Below, in pieces: positions 48,923 to 57,517 of a stretch of 64,000 nt of DNA; position 1 is the first letter of the stretch, and every line of letters begins with the position of its first letter. The position numbers and the translations under genes were made by a program. This DNA is from Massilia sp. METH4 (GTDB lineage: Bacteria; Pseudomonadota; Gammaproteobacteria; Burkholderiales; Burkholderiaceae_D): positions 6,138,001-6,202,000 of the forward strand of contig NZ_CP146614.1 in NCBI RefSeq assembly GCF_037094685.1, written 5' to 3'. The notes under the pieces were generated by a model that saw only the letters and a program-made list of their open reading frames with translations, made no database searches and was not told where the DNA came from.

Positions 48923-49035
48923 AAACCTGCACAGCGGGATGCAGTTCGGGTCCAGCGCGCGGAATCGTACTTTAGTACGATCGGTCCGCCGCTGCGAAGC
49001 ACGGTGGACCCGAAATGCGCCCGCTGTGCGGGTTT
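48923..49035. repeat. 113-base multi-arm hairpin between infC and rpmI
   Basis: The outer stem of about 16 bp joins 48923-48938 to 49020-49035 and includes GCACAGCGGG with CCCGCTGTGC. A second stem pairs TTCGGGTCC (48945-48953) with GGACCCGAA (49006-49014). The apex is ATCGTAC-TTTA-GTACGAT (48964-48981). It lies 14 bases past the infC stop. Spacers of this operon are the known site of L20 feedback in other bacteria, but this shape also matches the hairpin at 47903-48021. Confidence 0.7.
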
Positions 49036-49048
49036 GCCGACGCCTATT

Positions 49049-49570
49049 TTATTTTTTCTTGCGCGGGGCAATGACCATGATCATCTGGCGCCCTTCCATC
49101 TTCGGGAACTGCTCGACCTGGCCATGCTCCTCCAGGTCAGCCTTCAGACGCTCCAGCATGCGCATGCCGATGTCCTGGTGGGCCATTTCGCGGCCGCGGA
49201 AGCGAAGGGTGATCTTCGTCTTGTCGCCGTCTTCCAGGAACTTGATCAGGTTGCGCAGCTTGATGTTGTAGTCGCCTTCATCGGTACCGGGACGGAATTT
49301 GACTTCCTTCACGGAGATGACTTTTTGCTTCAATTTGGCTTCGTGCGCCTTCTTCTGCTCGGAATACTTGAACTTACCGTAATCCATCAGACGGCAGACC
49401 GGGGGATTCGCGGTAGGCGCGATTTCCACCAGGTCGACGTTTGCCTCTTCCGCCAGGCGGAAGGCTTCGGCCAGGCTCACGATGCCCAGCGGCTCATTGT
49501 TGACGCCGGACAGGCGCATTTCCGGTGCCGTGATTTCGCCATTGATGCGATGCGACTTGTCAGTAGCTAT
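49049..49570 (-). CDS. infC: Translation initiation factor IF-3, non-AUG start
   Basis: IF-3 binds the 30S subunit and checks start-codon pairing. The first in-frame ATG (49519) would give [12 protein letters not shown], which truncates the conserved N-terminus. The upstream frame reads [16 protein letters not shown], the true IF-3 start, and the only sensible initiation codon is ATA at 49570-49568, seven bases after AAAGGA. The full protein is then 173 residues, close to the E. coli length. Rare start codons (AUU, AUC, AUA) on infC are known to let IF-3 repress its own translation. It starts 57 bases behind thrS. Confidence 0.95.
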   Translation of the reverse strand: MATDKSHRINGEITAPEMRLSGVNNEPLGIVSLAEAFRLAEEANVDLVEIAPTANPPVCRLMDYGKFKYSEQKKAHEAKLKQKVISVKEVKFRPGTDEGDYNIKLRNLIKFLEDGDKTKITLRFRGREMAHQDIGMRMLERLKADLEEHGQVEQFPKMEGRQMIMVIAPRKKK

Positions 49571-49627
49571 TGCAGTTTCCTTTAAAAATTTGATTGGTCT
49601 GGCCGGTTACGGGATTCAAGAATCCCG

Positions 49628-51538
49628 TCAGGCTTTGTTGGCAACATCCTGCTGGAGTCGCTCAACCAGGGCATCGATGGACATCACGCCCAGATCGACA
49701 TTGCCCCGCGCACGCACGGCCACGGTATTGGCATCCCGTTCTTTATCCCCGATGACAAGGATGTAAGGCATTTTTTGGACGGAATGTTCACGTATTTTAT
49801 ACGTGATCTTCTCGTTGCGCAAATCAGCCGTGACGCGGAAGCCCAGCTTGCGCAGCTTCGCCGCCAGTTCGGTGGCATAGGCGGCCTGCCCTTCCGAAAT
49901 GTTCAAAATGGAAACCTGCACCGGTGCAAGCCACATCGGCAGCGCACCCGCATAGTTCTCGATCAGGATGCCGATGAAGCGCTCCATCGAGCCCACGATT
50001 GCACGGTGCAGCATGACTGGCGTCTTCTTCGTGTTGTCTTCGGCCACGTATTGCGCACCCAGGCGCTCCGGCATGAAGAAGTCGACCTGCATCGTTCCGA
50101 CCTGCCATGGGCGGCCCAGCGAATCCTTCAGGTGGTACTCGATCTTCGGGCCGTAGAACGCACCCTCGCCCGGCAGTTCCGTCCACGTCACGCCGCAGGC
50201 GCGCAGGCCCTGGCGCAGCGCCTCTTCGGCGTCGTTCCAGATTTCGTCGGTGCCGATGCGGTTATCCGGGCGCAGCGCCAGCTTCACCTCGATATTGGTG
50301 AAATCGAAGTCGGCATAGACTTCCATCGCCTGCTGGTGGAAAGCCACCACTTCCGGCTCGATCTGCTCGTGCGTGCAGAAGATGTGGCCATCGTCCTGCG
50401 TGAAGCCGCGCACGCGCATGATGCCGTGCAGCGCGCCGGACGGCTCGTTGCGGTGGCACTGGCCGAACTCGCCGTAGCGCAGCGGCAGGTCGCGGTAAGA
50501 ACGCAGGTCGCTGTTGAAGATCTGCACGTGGCCCGGGCAGTTCATCGGCTTCAGCGCGTACTGGCGGTTTTCCGATTCCGTGACGAACATGTTTTCACGG
50601 TAGTTGTCCCAGTGGCCCGTCTTGCCCCACAGGCTCGCATCCAGGATCTGTGGCGCCTTCACTTCCTGGTAGCCGTTGTCCTGGTACTTCTTGCGCATGT
50701 ATTGCTCGACCTGCTGCCAGATCGTCCAGCCCTTCGGGTGCCAGAACACCAGGCCGGGCGCCTCGTCCTGGAAGTGGAAGAAGTCCAGCTGCTTGCCGAG
50801 TTTGCGGTGGTCGCGCTTTTCCGCCTCTTCCAGCATGTGCAGGTACTGCTCCTGCTCCTCCTTCCTGGCCCAGGCGGTGCCGTACACGCGCTGCAGCATC
50901 TCGTTCTTGGAGTCGCCGCGCCAGTAGGCGCCTGCCAGCTTCATCAGCTTGAATACCTTCAGCTTGCCCGTCGACGGCACGTGCGGGCCGCGGCACAGGT
51001 CGGTGAACTTGCCCTCGCTGTACAGCGACACGTCTTCGTTCGCCGGGATCGAGGCAATGATCTCGGCCTTGTAGTTTTCGCCGATCGACTTGAAGTACGC
51101 CACGGCCTCGTCGCGCGGCAGCACCTTGCGGGTCACGGGCTCGTCCCTCTTGGCCAGCTCGGCCATCTTCTTTTCGATCGCCACCAGGTCGCCCGGGGTG
51201 AACGGGCGCTTGTACGAGAAGTCGTAGTAGAAGCCGTTTTCGATGACCGGGCCGATCGTCACCTGCGCCTCGGGGAACAGTTCCTTGACGGCGTAGGCCA
51301 GCAGGTGGGCCGTCGAGTGACGGATCACGTCCAGGCCTTCGGGGTCCTTGTCGGTCACGATGGCCACGTCGGCATCCTGCTCGATGAGGAAGGACGTGTC
51401 GACCACCTTGCCGTCGACCTTGCCTGCCAGCGCCGCCTTGCCCAGGCTCGTGCTGATATTGGAGGCCACCTGGGCCACGGTGACCGGCGCATCGAACTGG
51501 CGCACGGATCCATCGGGAAGTCGGACTGATACCATCAT
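49628..51538 (-). CDS. thrS: Threonyl-tRNA synthetase
   Basis: Charges tRNA-Thr and edits mis-charged serine. The 636 residues carry an N-terminal TGS domain ([21 protein letters not shown]), the editing domain with [16 protein letters not shown], the class II catalytic core (motif 2 [26 protein letters not shown]; zinc ligands C and H in NCPGHVQIF) and the C-terminal anticodon domain. Two start ATG codons are adjacent. It leads the thrS-infC-rpmI-rplT series. Confidence 0.97.
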   Translation of the reverse strand: MMVSVRLPDGSVRQFDAPVTVAQVASNISTSLGKAALAGKVDGKVVDTSFLIEQDADVAIVTDKDPEGLDVIRHSTAHLLAYAVKELFPEAQVTIGPVIENGFYYDFSYKRPFTPGDLVAIEKKMAELAKRDEPVTRKVLPRDEAVAYFKSIGENYKAEIIASIPANEDVSLYSEGKFTDLCRGPHVPSTGKLKVFKLMKLAGAYWRGDSKNEMLQRVYGTAWARKEEQEQYLHMLEEAEKRDHRKLGKQLDFFHFQDEAPGLVFWHPKGWTIWQQVEQYMRKKYQDNGYQEVKAPQILDASLWGKTGHWDNYRENMFVTESENRQYALKPMNCPGHVQIFNSDLRSYRDLPLRYGEFGQCHRNEPSGALHGIMRVRGFTQDDGHIFCTHEQIEPEVVAFHQQAMEVYADFDFTNIEVKLALRPDNRIGTDEIWNDAEEALRQGLRACGVTWTELPGEGAFYGPKIEYHLKDSLGRPWQVGTMQVDFFMPERLGAQYVAEDNTKKTPVMLHRAIVGSMERFIGILIENYAGALPMWLAPVQVSILNISEGQAAYATELAAKLRKLGFRVTADLRNEKITYKIREHSVQKMPYILVIGDKERDANTVAVRARGNVDLGVMSIDALVERLQQDVANKA

Positions 51539-51593
51539 TGATCTCCAATCGGCGCGGGGCCGGACAAAAACAGATAAAGGGAAAGTATGGACG

Positions 51594-51620
51594 AAAAAAA
51601 ACGCGGGCCAGCCGCGTTTT
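51594..51620 (-). terminator. Strong hairpin terminator upstream of thrS
   Basis: On the minus strand AAAACGCGG pairs with CCGCGTTTT around a five-base loop (stems 51598-51606 and 51612-51620) and is followed by a run of eight T. It lies 56 bases before the thrS start and 174 bases after the tRNA genes. It may end the tRNA transcript or act as a thrS attenuator. A second perfect 11-bp hairpin, GGAGCCATGCA with its complement, lies at 51731-51753. Confidence 0.75.
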
Positions 51621-51793
51621 CTTCAAGAATGCAAAGCAAGAGAAAGCCGATCGACCAGCGTCACTGAGTAAAACCAGCGGTGGTAGTTCGCGGTGTCATA
51701 ACCGGGATGCCTTTCTCGCTCTTACATGATGGAGCCATGCACTGCATGGCTCCGGGTGACGGAGGCACCGCCAGGTGCCGACCCTTCGTATTC

Positions 51794-51870
51794 TGGTGGG
51801 CGGTGAGGAATTCGAATCCCCGACCCCTTGGATGTCGACCAAGTATTCTAACCAGCTGAACTAACCGCCC
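51794..51870 (-). tRNA. tRNA-Val (anticodon GAC), copy 1
   Basis: A 77-base tRNA with CCA encoded. Acceptor stem GGGCGGT/ACCGCCC, D-stem GTTC/GAAT, anticodon stem CTTGG/CCAAG, T-arm GGGGA-TTCGAAT-TCCTC. The anticodon loop is TCGACAT, giving anticodon GAC (valine) but with C, not the near-universal U, at position 33. Identical to the second copy 150 bases away. Confidence 0.93.
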
Positions 51871-51943
51871 GTTTTTACTGCCTGCTGCTCTGTCGATGAG
51901 CAGGCGCATTGCCGCGCCCGCTCTTCGTTGATGCTTCGTATTC

Positions 51944-52020
51944 TGGTGGGCGGTGAGGAATTCGAATCCCCGACCCCTTGGATGTCGACCAAGTATTCTA
52001 ACCAGCTGAACTAACCGCCC
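51944..52020 (-). tRNA. tRNA-Val (anticodon GAC), copy 2
   Basis: Identical in all 77 bases to the copy at 51794-51870, including C33. The bases just beyond the CCA end (TTCGTATTC) are also repeated, so the pair arose by a 150-base tandem duplication. It is the promoter-proximal copy. Confidence 0.93.
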
Positions 52021-52030
52021 AATGCCGAGC

Positions 52031-52059
52031 ATTATAGTGATGTGGGGCGGATAAGACAA
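52031..52059 (-). promoter_or_regulatory. Promoter of the tRNA-Val genes
   Basis: On the minus strand, -35 TTGTCT (52054-52059) and a perfect -10 TATAAT (52031-52036) are exactly 17 bases apart. Transcription would begin only a few bases before the 5' end of tRNA copy 2. Confidence 0.85.
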
Positions 52060-52158
52060 GGGCTAGTTTGGAAGGTGGAAATGACGAGCGGGTAGAAGCA
52101 ACCCCAGCAGCAAAGCACGCGCTCCTTCCAGCCCCCCTGATTCCGCAGCAGGGTCGAG

Positions 52159-52188
52159 AGCATGCGCCGCCGGCACGCATGCTATATT
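52159..52188 (+). promoter_or_regulatory. Inverted repeat overlapping the -10 box of the cation-efflux gene
   Basis: AGCATGCG (52159-52166) and CGCATGCT (52176-52183) form a perfect 8-bp inverted repeat around nine bases. The last base begins TATATT (52183-52188), a likely -10 box. A regulator binding here would cover the promoter of the CDF transporter 28 bases further on. Confidence 0.5.
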
Positions 52189-52215
52189 TTTGCCGACTCC
52201 GACAATAACAGAACA

Positions 52216-53145
52216 ATGAACGCCACCAGCCACCTTCACGCCCACCTGAAGGGCGACGCCAAGTACAAGCACCAGCGCGCCGACCGCAGCCTGGCCATCC
52301 TGGCCTGGGCCGTGGGCCTCACCCTCGTCTTCGCCACCGTCGAGGTCGTGGCCGGCTTCATGGCCAATTCGCTCGCGCTGATTTCCGATGCCGGCCACAT
52401 GGTCACCGATGCCGCCTCGCTGGGCCTGGCACTGTTCGCGCAACTGATCGCCAAGCGCCCGCCCTCCTCCCGTTACTCGTTCGGCTTCGGCCGCGCCGAG
52501 GCGCTGGCCGCCTTCGTCAACGGTATGGTGATGCTGCTCGTGATCGGCTGGATCGTGTTCGAGGCCGTGCACCGCTTCGCGCAGCCGCAGGCCGTGCAGG
52601 GCGGCACCGTGGCTGGCGTCGCCGCGATCGGGCTGGTCGTCAATGTGCTCGTCGCGCTCGTGCTGTCGAAGGACAAGGAAAGCATGAACACGCGCGCGGC
52701 GCTCGTGCACGTTCTCGGCGACATGCTGGGCTCGGTGGCCGCGCTGGCCGCCGGCATCGTCATCTATTACACGGGCTGGATGCAGATCGACCCGCTGCTG
52801 TCGCTGCTGGTATCGCTGCTGCTGTTGAAATCGACCATCGGCATCCTGCGCGAATCGGGCCACCACCTGATGGAAGGCGTGCCGGCCGATATCGATTACG
52901 AGAAAGTGGGCGACGACCTGGAAGGCGTCGATGGCGTCGCTTCCGTGCACGACCTGCACGTCTGGGACATGGCTCCCGGCCAGCCGGCGCTGATCGGCCA
53001 CGTGGAAGTGCATGACCTGCAGCATTGGCCTGCCACGCTGAAGGCGATCCGCGCCATGCTGGTCGAGAAGCATGGCATCGACCACGTGACCCTGCAGGCC
53101 GAAGTGGCGGGCCGGCAGGGGCGACGCAGCGAGCTCGATCTGTAG
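52216..53145 (+). CDS. Cation diffusion facilitator (CzcD/ZitB-type) transporter
   Basis: A 309-residue proton-coupled exporter of Zn2+, Co2+, Cd2+ or related ions. The N-terminus is His-rich (SHLHAHL). Six membrane helices are visible, with the metal sites in ALISDAGHMVTDAASLG (helix II) and HVLGDMLGS (helix V), followed by a cytoplasmic domain with HDLHVWDMAPGQPALIGHVEV, the CzcD/ZitB signature. The ATG at 52216 is the first in a likely start context; an earlier frame from 52162 would run through the inverted repeat and -10 box. Confidence 0.9.
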   Translation: MNATSHLHAHLKGDAKYKHQRADRSLAILAWAVGLTLVFATVEVVAGFMANSLALISDAGHMVTDAASLGLALFAQLIAKRPPSSRYSFGFGRAEALAAFVNGMVMLLVIGWIVFEAVHRFAQPQAVQGGTVAGVAAIGLVVNVLVALVLSKDKESMNTRAALVHVLGDMLGSVAALAAGIVIYYTGWMQIDPLLSLLVSLLLLKSTIGILRESGHHLMEGVPADIDYEKVGDDLEGVDGVASVHDLHVWDMAPGQPALIGHVEVHDLQHWPATLKAIRAMLVEKHGIDHVTLQAEVAGRQGRRSELDL

Positions 53146-53154
53146 CGAATCCGA

Positions 53155-53700
53155 TTACTGCGCGGACCGGGATGCGCGGCAGGGGCCGTAGGCTTCGCTG
53201 TAGGACTTGTCGAGACAGCGCAGCAAGCCGTCGAGTACATCGAGGTTCAGAGGTTGCGCAAGCGAGGCTACGCCGTCGCGGGCACGCCGCAGCGCATCGC
53301 CATCCTTGCGCAGGAAGGCCAGCGTGCCGTCGACATACAGGTTCCATGCCTGGAACATCGGCTCCTGAGGCAGGCGCGACTTGGCGAACAATGGCTCGGC
53401 CTGCGCGTACTGTCCGACGACTGCCCGCACCTGCCCTTCGTGCCAGTAGAGCAGGTAGGCATCGAAGTGCTGGCGCAGTTCCGGATGCGCGCTGCGATAA
53501 TCGGCGATCAGGTCGGCGGCGACCCCGACGCACGCGGGCTTGCGCTCCAGCTTGCGCCATCCGTCCGGGCCTTGATCGAAACTGGCCAGGTCCTGGGCCA
53601 GCATGGCAGCGCGATCGAAGGCGCATTCGGCGTCCGCTGCCTGGGCCGGCTGCGGGCGCAGCGCGAACAGCGTCAGCATGGCAAGCAGCAAAGTACGCAC
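53155..53700 (-). CDS. Secreted protein of unknown function, TPR-like
   Basis: A 181-residue protein. The start is GTG at 53700, seven bases after AGGAG, giving a signal peptide MRTLLLAMLTLFALRPQPAQA with cleavage before ADAEC; the ATG at 53775 is in frame but has no such context. The mature part is helical (YAQAEPLFAKSRLPQEPMFQAWNLYVDGTLAFLRKDGDALRRARDGV), resembling two TPR-like repeats, with four cysteines. It sits 83 bases behind relA. I do not recognise a family. Confidence 0.7.
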   Translation of the reverse strand: MRTLLLAMLTLFALRPQPAQAADAECAFDRAAMLAQDLASFDQGPDGWRKLERKPACVGVAADLIADYRSAHPELRQHFDAYLLYWHEGQVRAVVGQYAQAEPLFAKSRLPQEPMFQAWNLYVDGTLAFLRKDGDALRRARDGVASLAQPLNLDVLDGLLRCLDKSYSEAYGPCRASRSAQ

Positions 53701-53783
53701 GGCCGGTCTCCTGATAATGATGAGCGGCCCGCAGGATAGCACGGCGATACGGCTCCAAGATTCACGCATTGTCACGCCCTGGC

Positions 53784-56027
53784 TCAGGCGCGCCGCGCCT
53801 CCAGCACGCCCGTCACTTCCGAGATCGCGGCCAGTGCCTTGTGCACCTGGGCCGTCGAACCGATCTCCGCGGTAAAGGTCATGCGCGCCTGCCCTTTCGC
53901 GCTTTGCGTGTTCACGCCGATCACGTTGATTTTTTCGCGCGAAAACACCTCGGAGATATCGCGCAGCAGGCCCTGGCGGTCGCCCGCCAGCACGAACAGG
54001 TCCACGGGGTAGACGGTATCGCCGCGCGCATTACCCCATTCCGTGACGATCACGCGCTCGGGCGCCTTCATGCGCATCTCGGCGAAGTTCTTGCACGACA
54101 GCCGGTGGATCGACACGCCCTTGCCGCGCGTGACGAAGCCCACGATCGGGTCCGGCGGTGCCGGCTTGCAGCACTTGGCCAGCTGCGTCATCAGCCCTTC
54201 CGTGCCCACCACCAGCACGCCGGACTTGGCGCCCTGCTCGGTCGACGAGGCGCGGCTCTTGTTCAGCACCACCGCGTCTTCCGGCGGCGCCGGTTCGGCG
54301 TTGTCGTGCAGCGCATGCTCCACGTGGCGCAGCGAGAATTCATCCTTGCCGACTGCCAGGAACAGGTCGTCCACCTTGGCGAAGCCCAGCTTCTGCGCCA
54401 GCGCTTCCAGGTTCACGGCCGTCTTGCCCTCGCGTTGCAGGGATTTTTCCACCAGCGAGCGCCCGTGCGACAGCGTTTCCTGCATGTCGATCGCATGGAA
54501 CCAGGCGCGCACCTTGGCGCGCGTGCGGTTGCTCACCGCATAGCCGGGGCTCAGCCAGTCGCGCGACGGGCCGGCCGCGCCGGGCGCGCCCTTCGCGGTG
54601 ATGATTTCGCAGGTCTGCCCGCTCTTCAACGGTGTGTTGAGCGGCACCATCACGCCATCCACGCGCGCGCCGCGGCAGCGGTGGCCCACGTCGCTGTGCA
54701 GGTGGTAGGCGAAGTCGATGGGCGTGGCGCCCACCGGCAGTTCCAGCACGCGCGCTTGAGGAGTCAGGACAAAGATGCGGTCGTCCAGCGCCGCTTCCTT
54801 GAGCTTTTCCACCCATTCGCGCTGCAATTCCTCCTGGCCCACGACGGCGTCGGCCACGTCGGTCTTCCACGCCAGCAGCTGGCGCAGCCAGGCGATCTTT
54901 TCATCGTACTTCTGGCCCTGGAAGCTGGAATTGCCCTCTTCCTTGTAGCGCCAGTGCGCAGCCACGCCGTACTCGGCGAAGCTGTGCATTTCCTGCGTGC
55001 GGATCTGCACCTCGAGCGGCCGGCCATCGTCCGCCGTCACCACCGTGTGCAGCGACTGGTAGCCGTTCGGCTTCGGGCGCGAGATGTAGTCGTCGAATTC
55101 CTTCGGGATCGGCGTCCAGATATTGTGGACCACGCCGAGCACGGTGTAGCATGTCTTCACGTCCGCCACGATCACGCGGAAGGCGCGCACGTCGTACAGT
55201 TCCGTGAAGTCGAGCTCCTTGCCGCGCATCTTGTTCCAGATGCTGTAGATGTGCTTCGGCCGGCCGAACACCTCGGCCTTGATGCCGGCGCCGGCCAGCT
55301 CCGATTGCAACCGCGCGATCGATTGCGTGACGAAGCTTTCGCGCATCATGCGCTTTTCTTCGAGCATCTTGGCGATGCGCTTGTAGTGTTCCGGTTCGAT
55401 GAAGCGGAACGACAGGTCTTCCAGTTCCCACTTGATCTGCCAGATGCCGAGGCGGTTGGCCAGCGGAGCGTACAGGTCGAGCGTTTCGCGGCCGTAGGCG
55501 CGCGTCATGTCGTTGAACAGTTTCTGGTCGGCGAACCAGCGCAACGTGCTGCAGCACGAGGCCAGCCGCACCAGCACCACGCGCATGTCGCTGGCCATGG
55601 CCAGCAGCATCTTGCGCAGCGTTTCCATCTGCGCCACGGCCTGCTGGGCCGCGTTCTTGCCGCGCGCGGCGCTCGGCGTGGCCTGCGTCAGCTCGCGCAG
55701 CCGGATCAGCTGGTGCACGCCGGTGACGAGATCGGCCACTTCCTTGCCGAACTTCGGTTCGATCGCGATGCCCTGGGCAGGGTCGAGCAGGCACAGCTCG
55801 AACAACAGGCCGGCGATGCGCGTGGCCGCGTCGGTATTAAGCAGCGCCAGCGTGCTGGCCACGCCCACGGCGAAGTCGAAGGCCGGCTGGCCGCTCGTGC
55901 ACAGCCTGCCGGTATACGCGTCGCCGGCGAAATCGAGCGCGGCCAGCACCCGCTCGCCGTCTTCCTTGGACAAGCCCATGACCAGCTGGTCGGACGTTGC
56001 GCTGTTCAGCGCCGCGATGGATACCAT
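53784..56027 (-). CDS. relA: (p)ppGpp synthetase RelA
   Basis: Ribosome-associated alarmone synthetase of the stringent response. The 747 residues carry a degenerate N-terminal HD domain (no HD...ED metal motif; AGLLFELCLLDP instead), so no hydrolase is expected. The synthetase domain has DFTELYDVRAFRVIV and NGYQSLHTVV, and the EFDD motif typical of RelA rather than SpoT. TGS (FVLTPQARVLELPVGATPIDFAYHLH), zinc-finger-like CCKPAPPDPIVGF and C-terminal ACT (RQGLLRDISEVFSREKINVIGV) domains follow. Minus strand, 81 bases behind ridA. Confidence 0.95.
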   Translation of the reverse strand: MVSIAALNSATSDQLVMGLSKEDGERVLAALDFAGDAYTGRLCTSGQPAFDFAVGVASTLALLNTDAATRIAGLLFELCLLDPAQGIAIEPKFGKEVADLVTGVHQLIRLRELTQATPSAARGKNAAQQAVAQMETLRKMLLAMASDMRVVLVRLASCCSTLRWFADQKLFNDMTRAYGRETLDLYAPLANRLGIWQIKWELEDLSFRFIEPEHYKRIAKMLEEKRMMRESFVTQSIARLQSELAGAGIKAEVFGRPKHIYSIWNKMRGKELDFTELYDVRAFRVIVADVKTCYTVLGVVHNIWTPIPKEFDDYISRPKPNGYQSLHTVVTADDGRPLEVQIRTQEMHSFAEYGVAAHWRYKEEGNSSFQGQKYDEKIAWLRQLLAWKTDVADAVVGQEELQREWVEKLKEAALDDRIFVLTPQARVLELPVGATPIDFAYHLHSDVGHRCRGARVDGVMVPLNTPLKSGQTCEIITAKGAPGAAGPSRDWLSPGYAVSNRTRAKVRAWFHAIDMQETLSHGRSLVEKSLQREGKTAVNLEALAQKLGFAKVDDLFLAVGKDEFSLRHVEHALHDNAEPAPPEDAVVLNKSRASSTEQGAKSGVLVVGTEGLMTQLAKCCKPAPPDPIVGFVTRGKGVSIHRLSCKNFAEMRMKAPERVIVTEWGNARGDTVYPVDLFVLAGDRQGLLRDISEVFSREKINVIGVNTQSAKGQARMTFTAEIGSTAQVHKALAAISEVTGVLEARRA

Positions 56028-56108
56028 GACAAAACCCTTGCTACTTGCTTCTGAAATAGCGGAAGCCGCAACGCGGCTTCCGTCTTGCGTGTTACGGCAA
56101 TGCCGCCA

Positions 56109-56459
56109 TCAACGCTGGGCGGCGACGACCACCAGCTCGATCAGGCAAGCCGGGTTCGCCAGCTTGGCTTCGACCGTGGCGCGCGGCGGCGTGTGGCCCT
56201 GCGCGACCCACTCTTCCCATACTTCGTTCATGGCCGGGAACAGGGCCATGTCGGTGATGAAGATCTGCGTCGACAGGATGCAGGTCTTGTCGCTGCCCGC
56301 CTCGGCCAGCAGGCGGTCGATGTGGCCCAGCACCTCGCGGGTCTGGCCCTTGATGTCGGCGCTCGTGTCGCCCGCGATCTGGCCGGCCAGGTACACGGTG
56401 TTGTTGTGGATCGCCACTTCGGACAGGCGCTTGCCCACGTGCAGTCGTTTGATTTCCAT
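56109..56459 (-). CDS. RidA-family enamine/imine deaminase
   Basis: A 116-residue RidA/YjgF-type protein, which hydrolyses reactive 2-aminoacrylate-like enamines. Motifs include NTVYLAGQIAGD near the N-terminus and LFPAMNEVWEEWV and PPRATVEAKLANPACLIELVVVA at the end; the expected arginine of the active site is R93 region in PPRATV. It lies between the alpha/beta hydrolase (35 bases upstream) and relA, likely one transcript. Confidence 0.9.
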   Translation of the reverse strand: MEIKRLHVGKRLSEVAIHNNTVYLAGQIAGDTSADIKGQTREVLGHIDRLLAEAGSDKTCILSTQIFITDMALFPAMNEVWEEWVAQGHTPPRATVEAKLANPACLIELVVVAAQR

Positions 56460-56494
56460 CTCTTCTCTTTTCTACATGGTCAACAAAAAAATCG

Positions 56495-57391
56495 TTACAG
56501 CTCCAGCAGGAACTCCTTCGCCAGCGCGATCTGGTCCGGCTGCACGAAGGTGGGCGCATGGCCCACGCCATCGATTTCCGCCAGCCGCGCGCGCGGGCCG
56601 CGCTGCGTCATCATCTGCGCCGTCGCGTGCGACAGCAGGTCCGATTGCGCGCCGCGCACCACCAGCGTGGGGCAGCGGATCGCATCGTAGGCCGCCCACA
56701 GCATGTGTTCGTCCGCCGCCACCGATTCGGGCGTGGCCGCCCTGAACGGCTGCGCCAGTGCCAGGTCGTAATGGCGGATCCAGCTGCCGTCGGCATCCTG
56801 GCGCAGCACGTCGCGCGCCATCTTTTCCCATTGCGCCTCGCTGTGCGGGCCGAACGAGGCGGAAATGTCGCGCACGAAGCGCGCCCCTTCCTCGAAGGTC
56901 GCGAAGCGCACGTCCTGGCCGATGTAGTCGCCGATGCGGCGCAGCGCCGCCGGGTCGAGCACCGGGCCGATGTCGTTCAGCACCAGGCGCCCGATCGGAT
57001 TGCCGGGCAATGAAGCCAGGGCCATGCCGATCAGCCCGCCCATCGACGTGCCGAACCAAGCCACCTGGCGCCCATCGCCGTCGGGCAGCACGCGCGCCAG
57101 CAGCGTGACCATGTCGCTCACGTATTGTGGAATCCGGTACAGGTCGGGATTGCGCAGACGGCCCGAACGGCCGCGGCCCACCACGTCGGGGCACACGACG
57201 CGGTAGTGGCCGGCCAGCGCGCGCGCCAGGTCGTCGAAGTCGTCGGCAACGCGGGTCACGCCGTGCACGCACACCAATACCTTCGGGTTGGACAAATCTC
57301 CCCATTCCTTGTAGGCCATCCGGTGCAAGCCCGCGGGCGAGATGCACTGCACGGACTTGATTACTGGCTCGTTGGTCGCTGCTTCGGTCAT
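56495..57391 (-). CDS. Alpha/beta hydrolase
   Basis: A 298-residue alpha/beta-fold hydrolase. The oxyanion motif is VCVHGVTRVADDFDDL, the nucleophile elbow GTSMGG with S116, an acid residue probably in the GAQSDLLSH region, and the catalytic histidine in GVGHAPTF. The family includes esterases, lactonases and epoxide hydrolases; the substrate cannot be assigned. First gene of the unit with ridA and relA, divergent from 3-hydroxybutyrate dehydrogenase. Confidence 0.88.
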   Translation of the reverse strand: MTEAATNEPVIKSVQCISPAGLHRMAYKEWGDLSNPKVLVCVHGVTRVADDFDDLARALAGHYRVVCPDVVGRGRSGRLRNPDLYRIPQYVSDMVTLLARVLPDGDGRQVAWFGTSMGGLIGMALASLPGNPIGRLVLNDIGPVLDPAALRRIGDYIGQDVRFATFEEGARFVRDISASFGPHSEAQWEKMARDVLRQDADGSWIRHYDLALAQPFRAATPESVAADEHMLWAAYDAIRCPTLVVRGAQSDLLSHATAQMMTQRGPRARLAEIDGVGHAPTFVQPDQIALAKEFLLEL

Positions 57392-57517
57392 CCAGCCTCC
57401 TGCCGGGTATTGGTTTTTGGGCTACATTCTACCGTGCGTTGCGTCTAAAATCCTCGGCAAGTTTAGCGCAGCGCCTGGCACTACCCCGAACGGCAACCAC
57501 CAACTATGGAGTGAACC

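Noticed and set aside
51539..51793. T-box riboswitch ahead of thrS
   Set aside because: No T-box sequence or specifier loop is visible; T-boxes are typical of Gram-positive bacteria.
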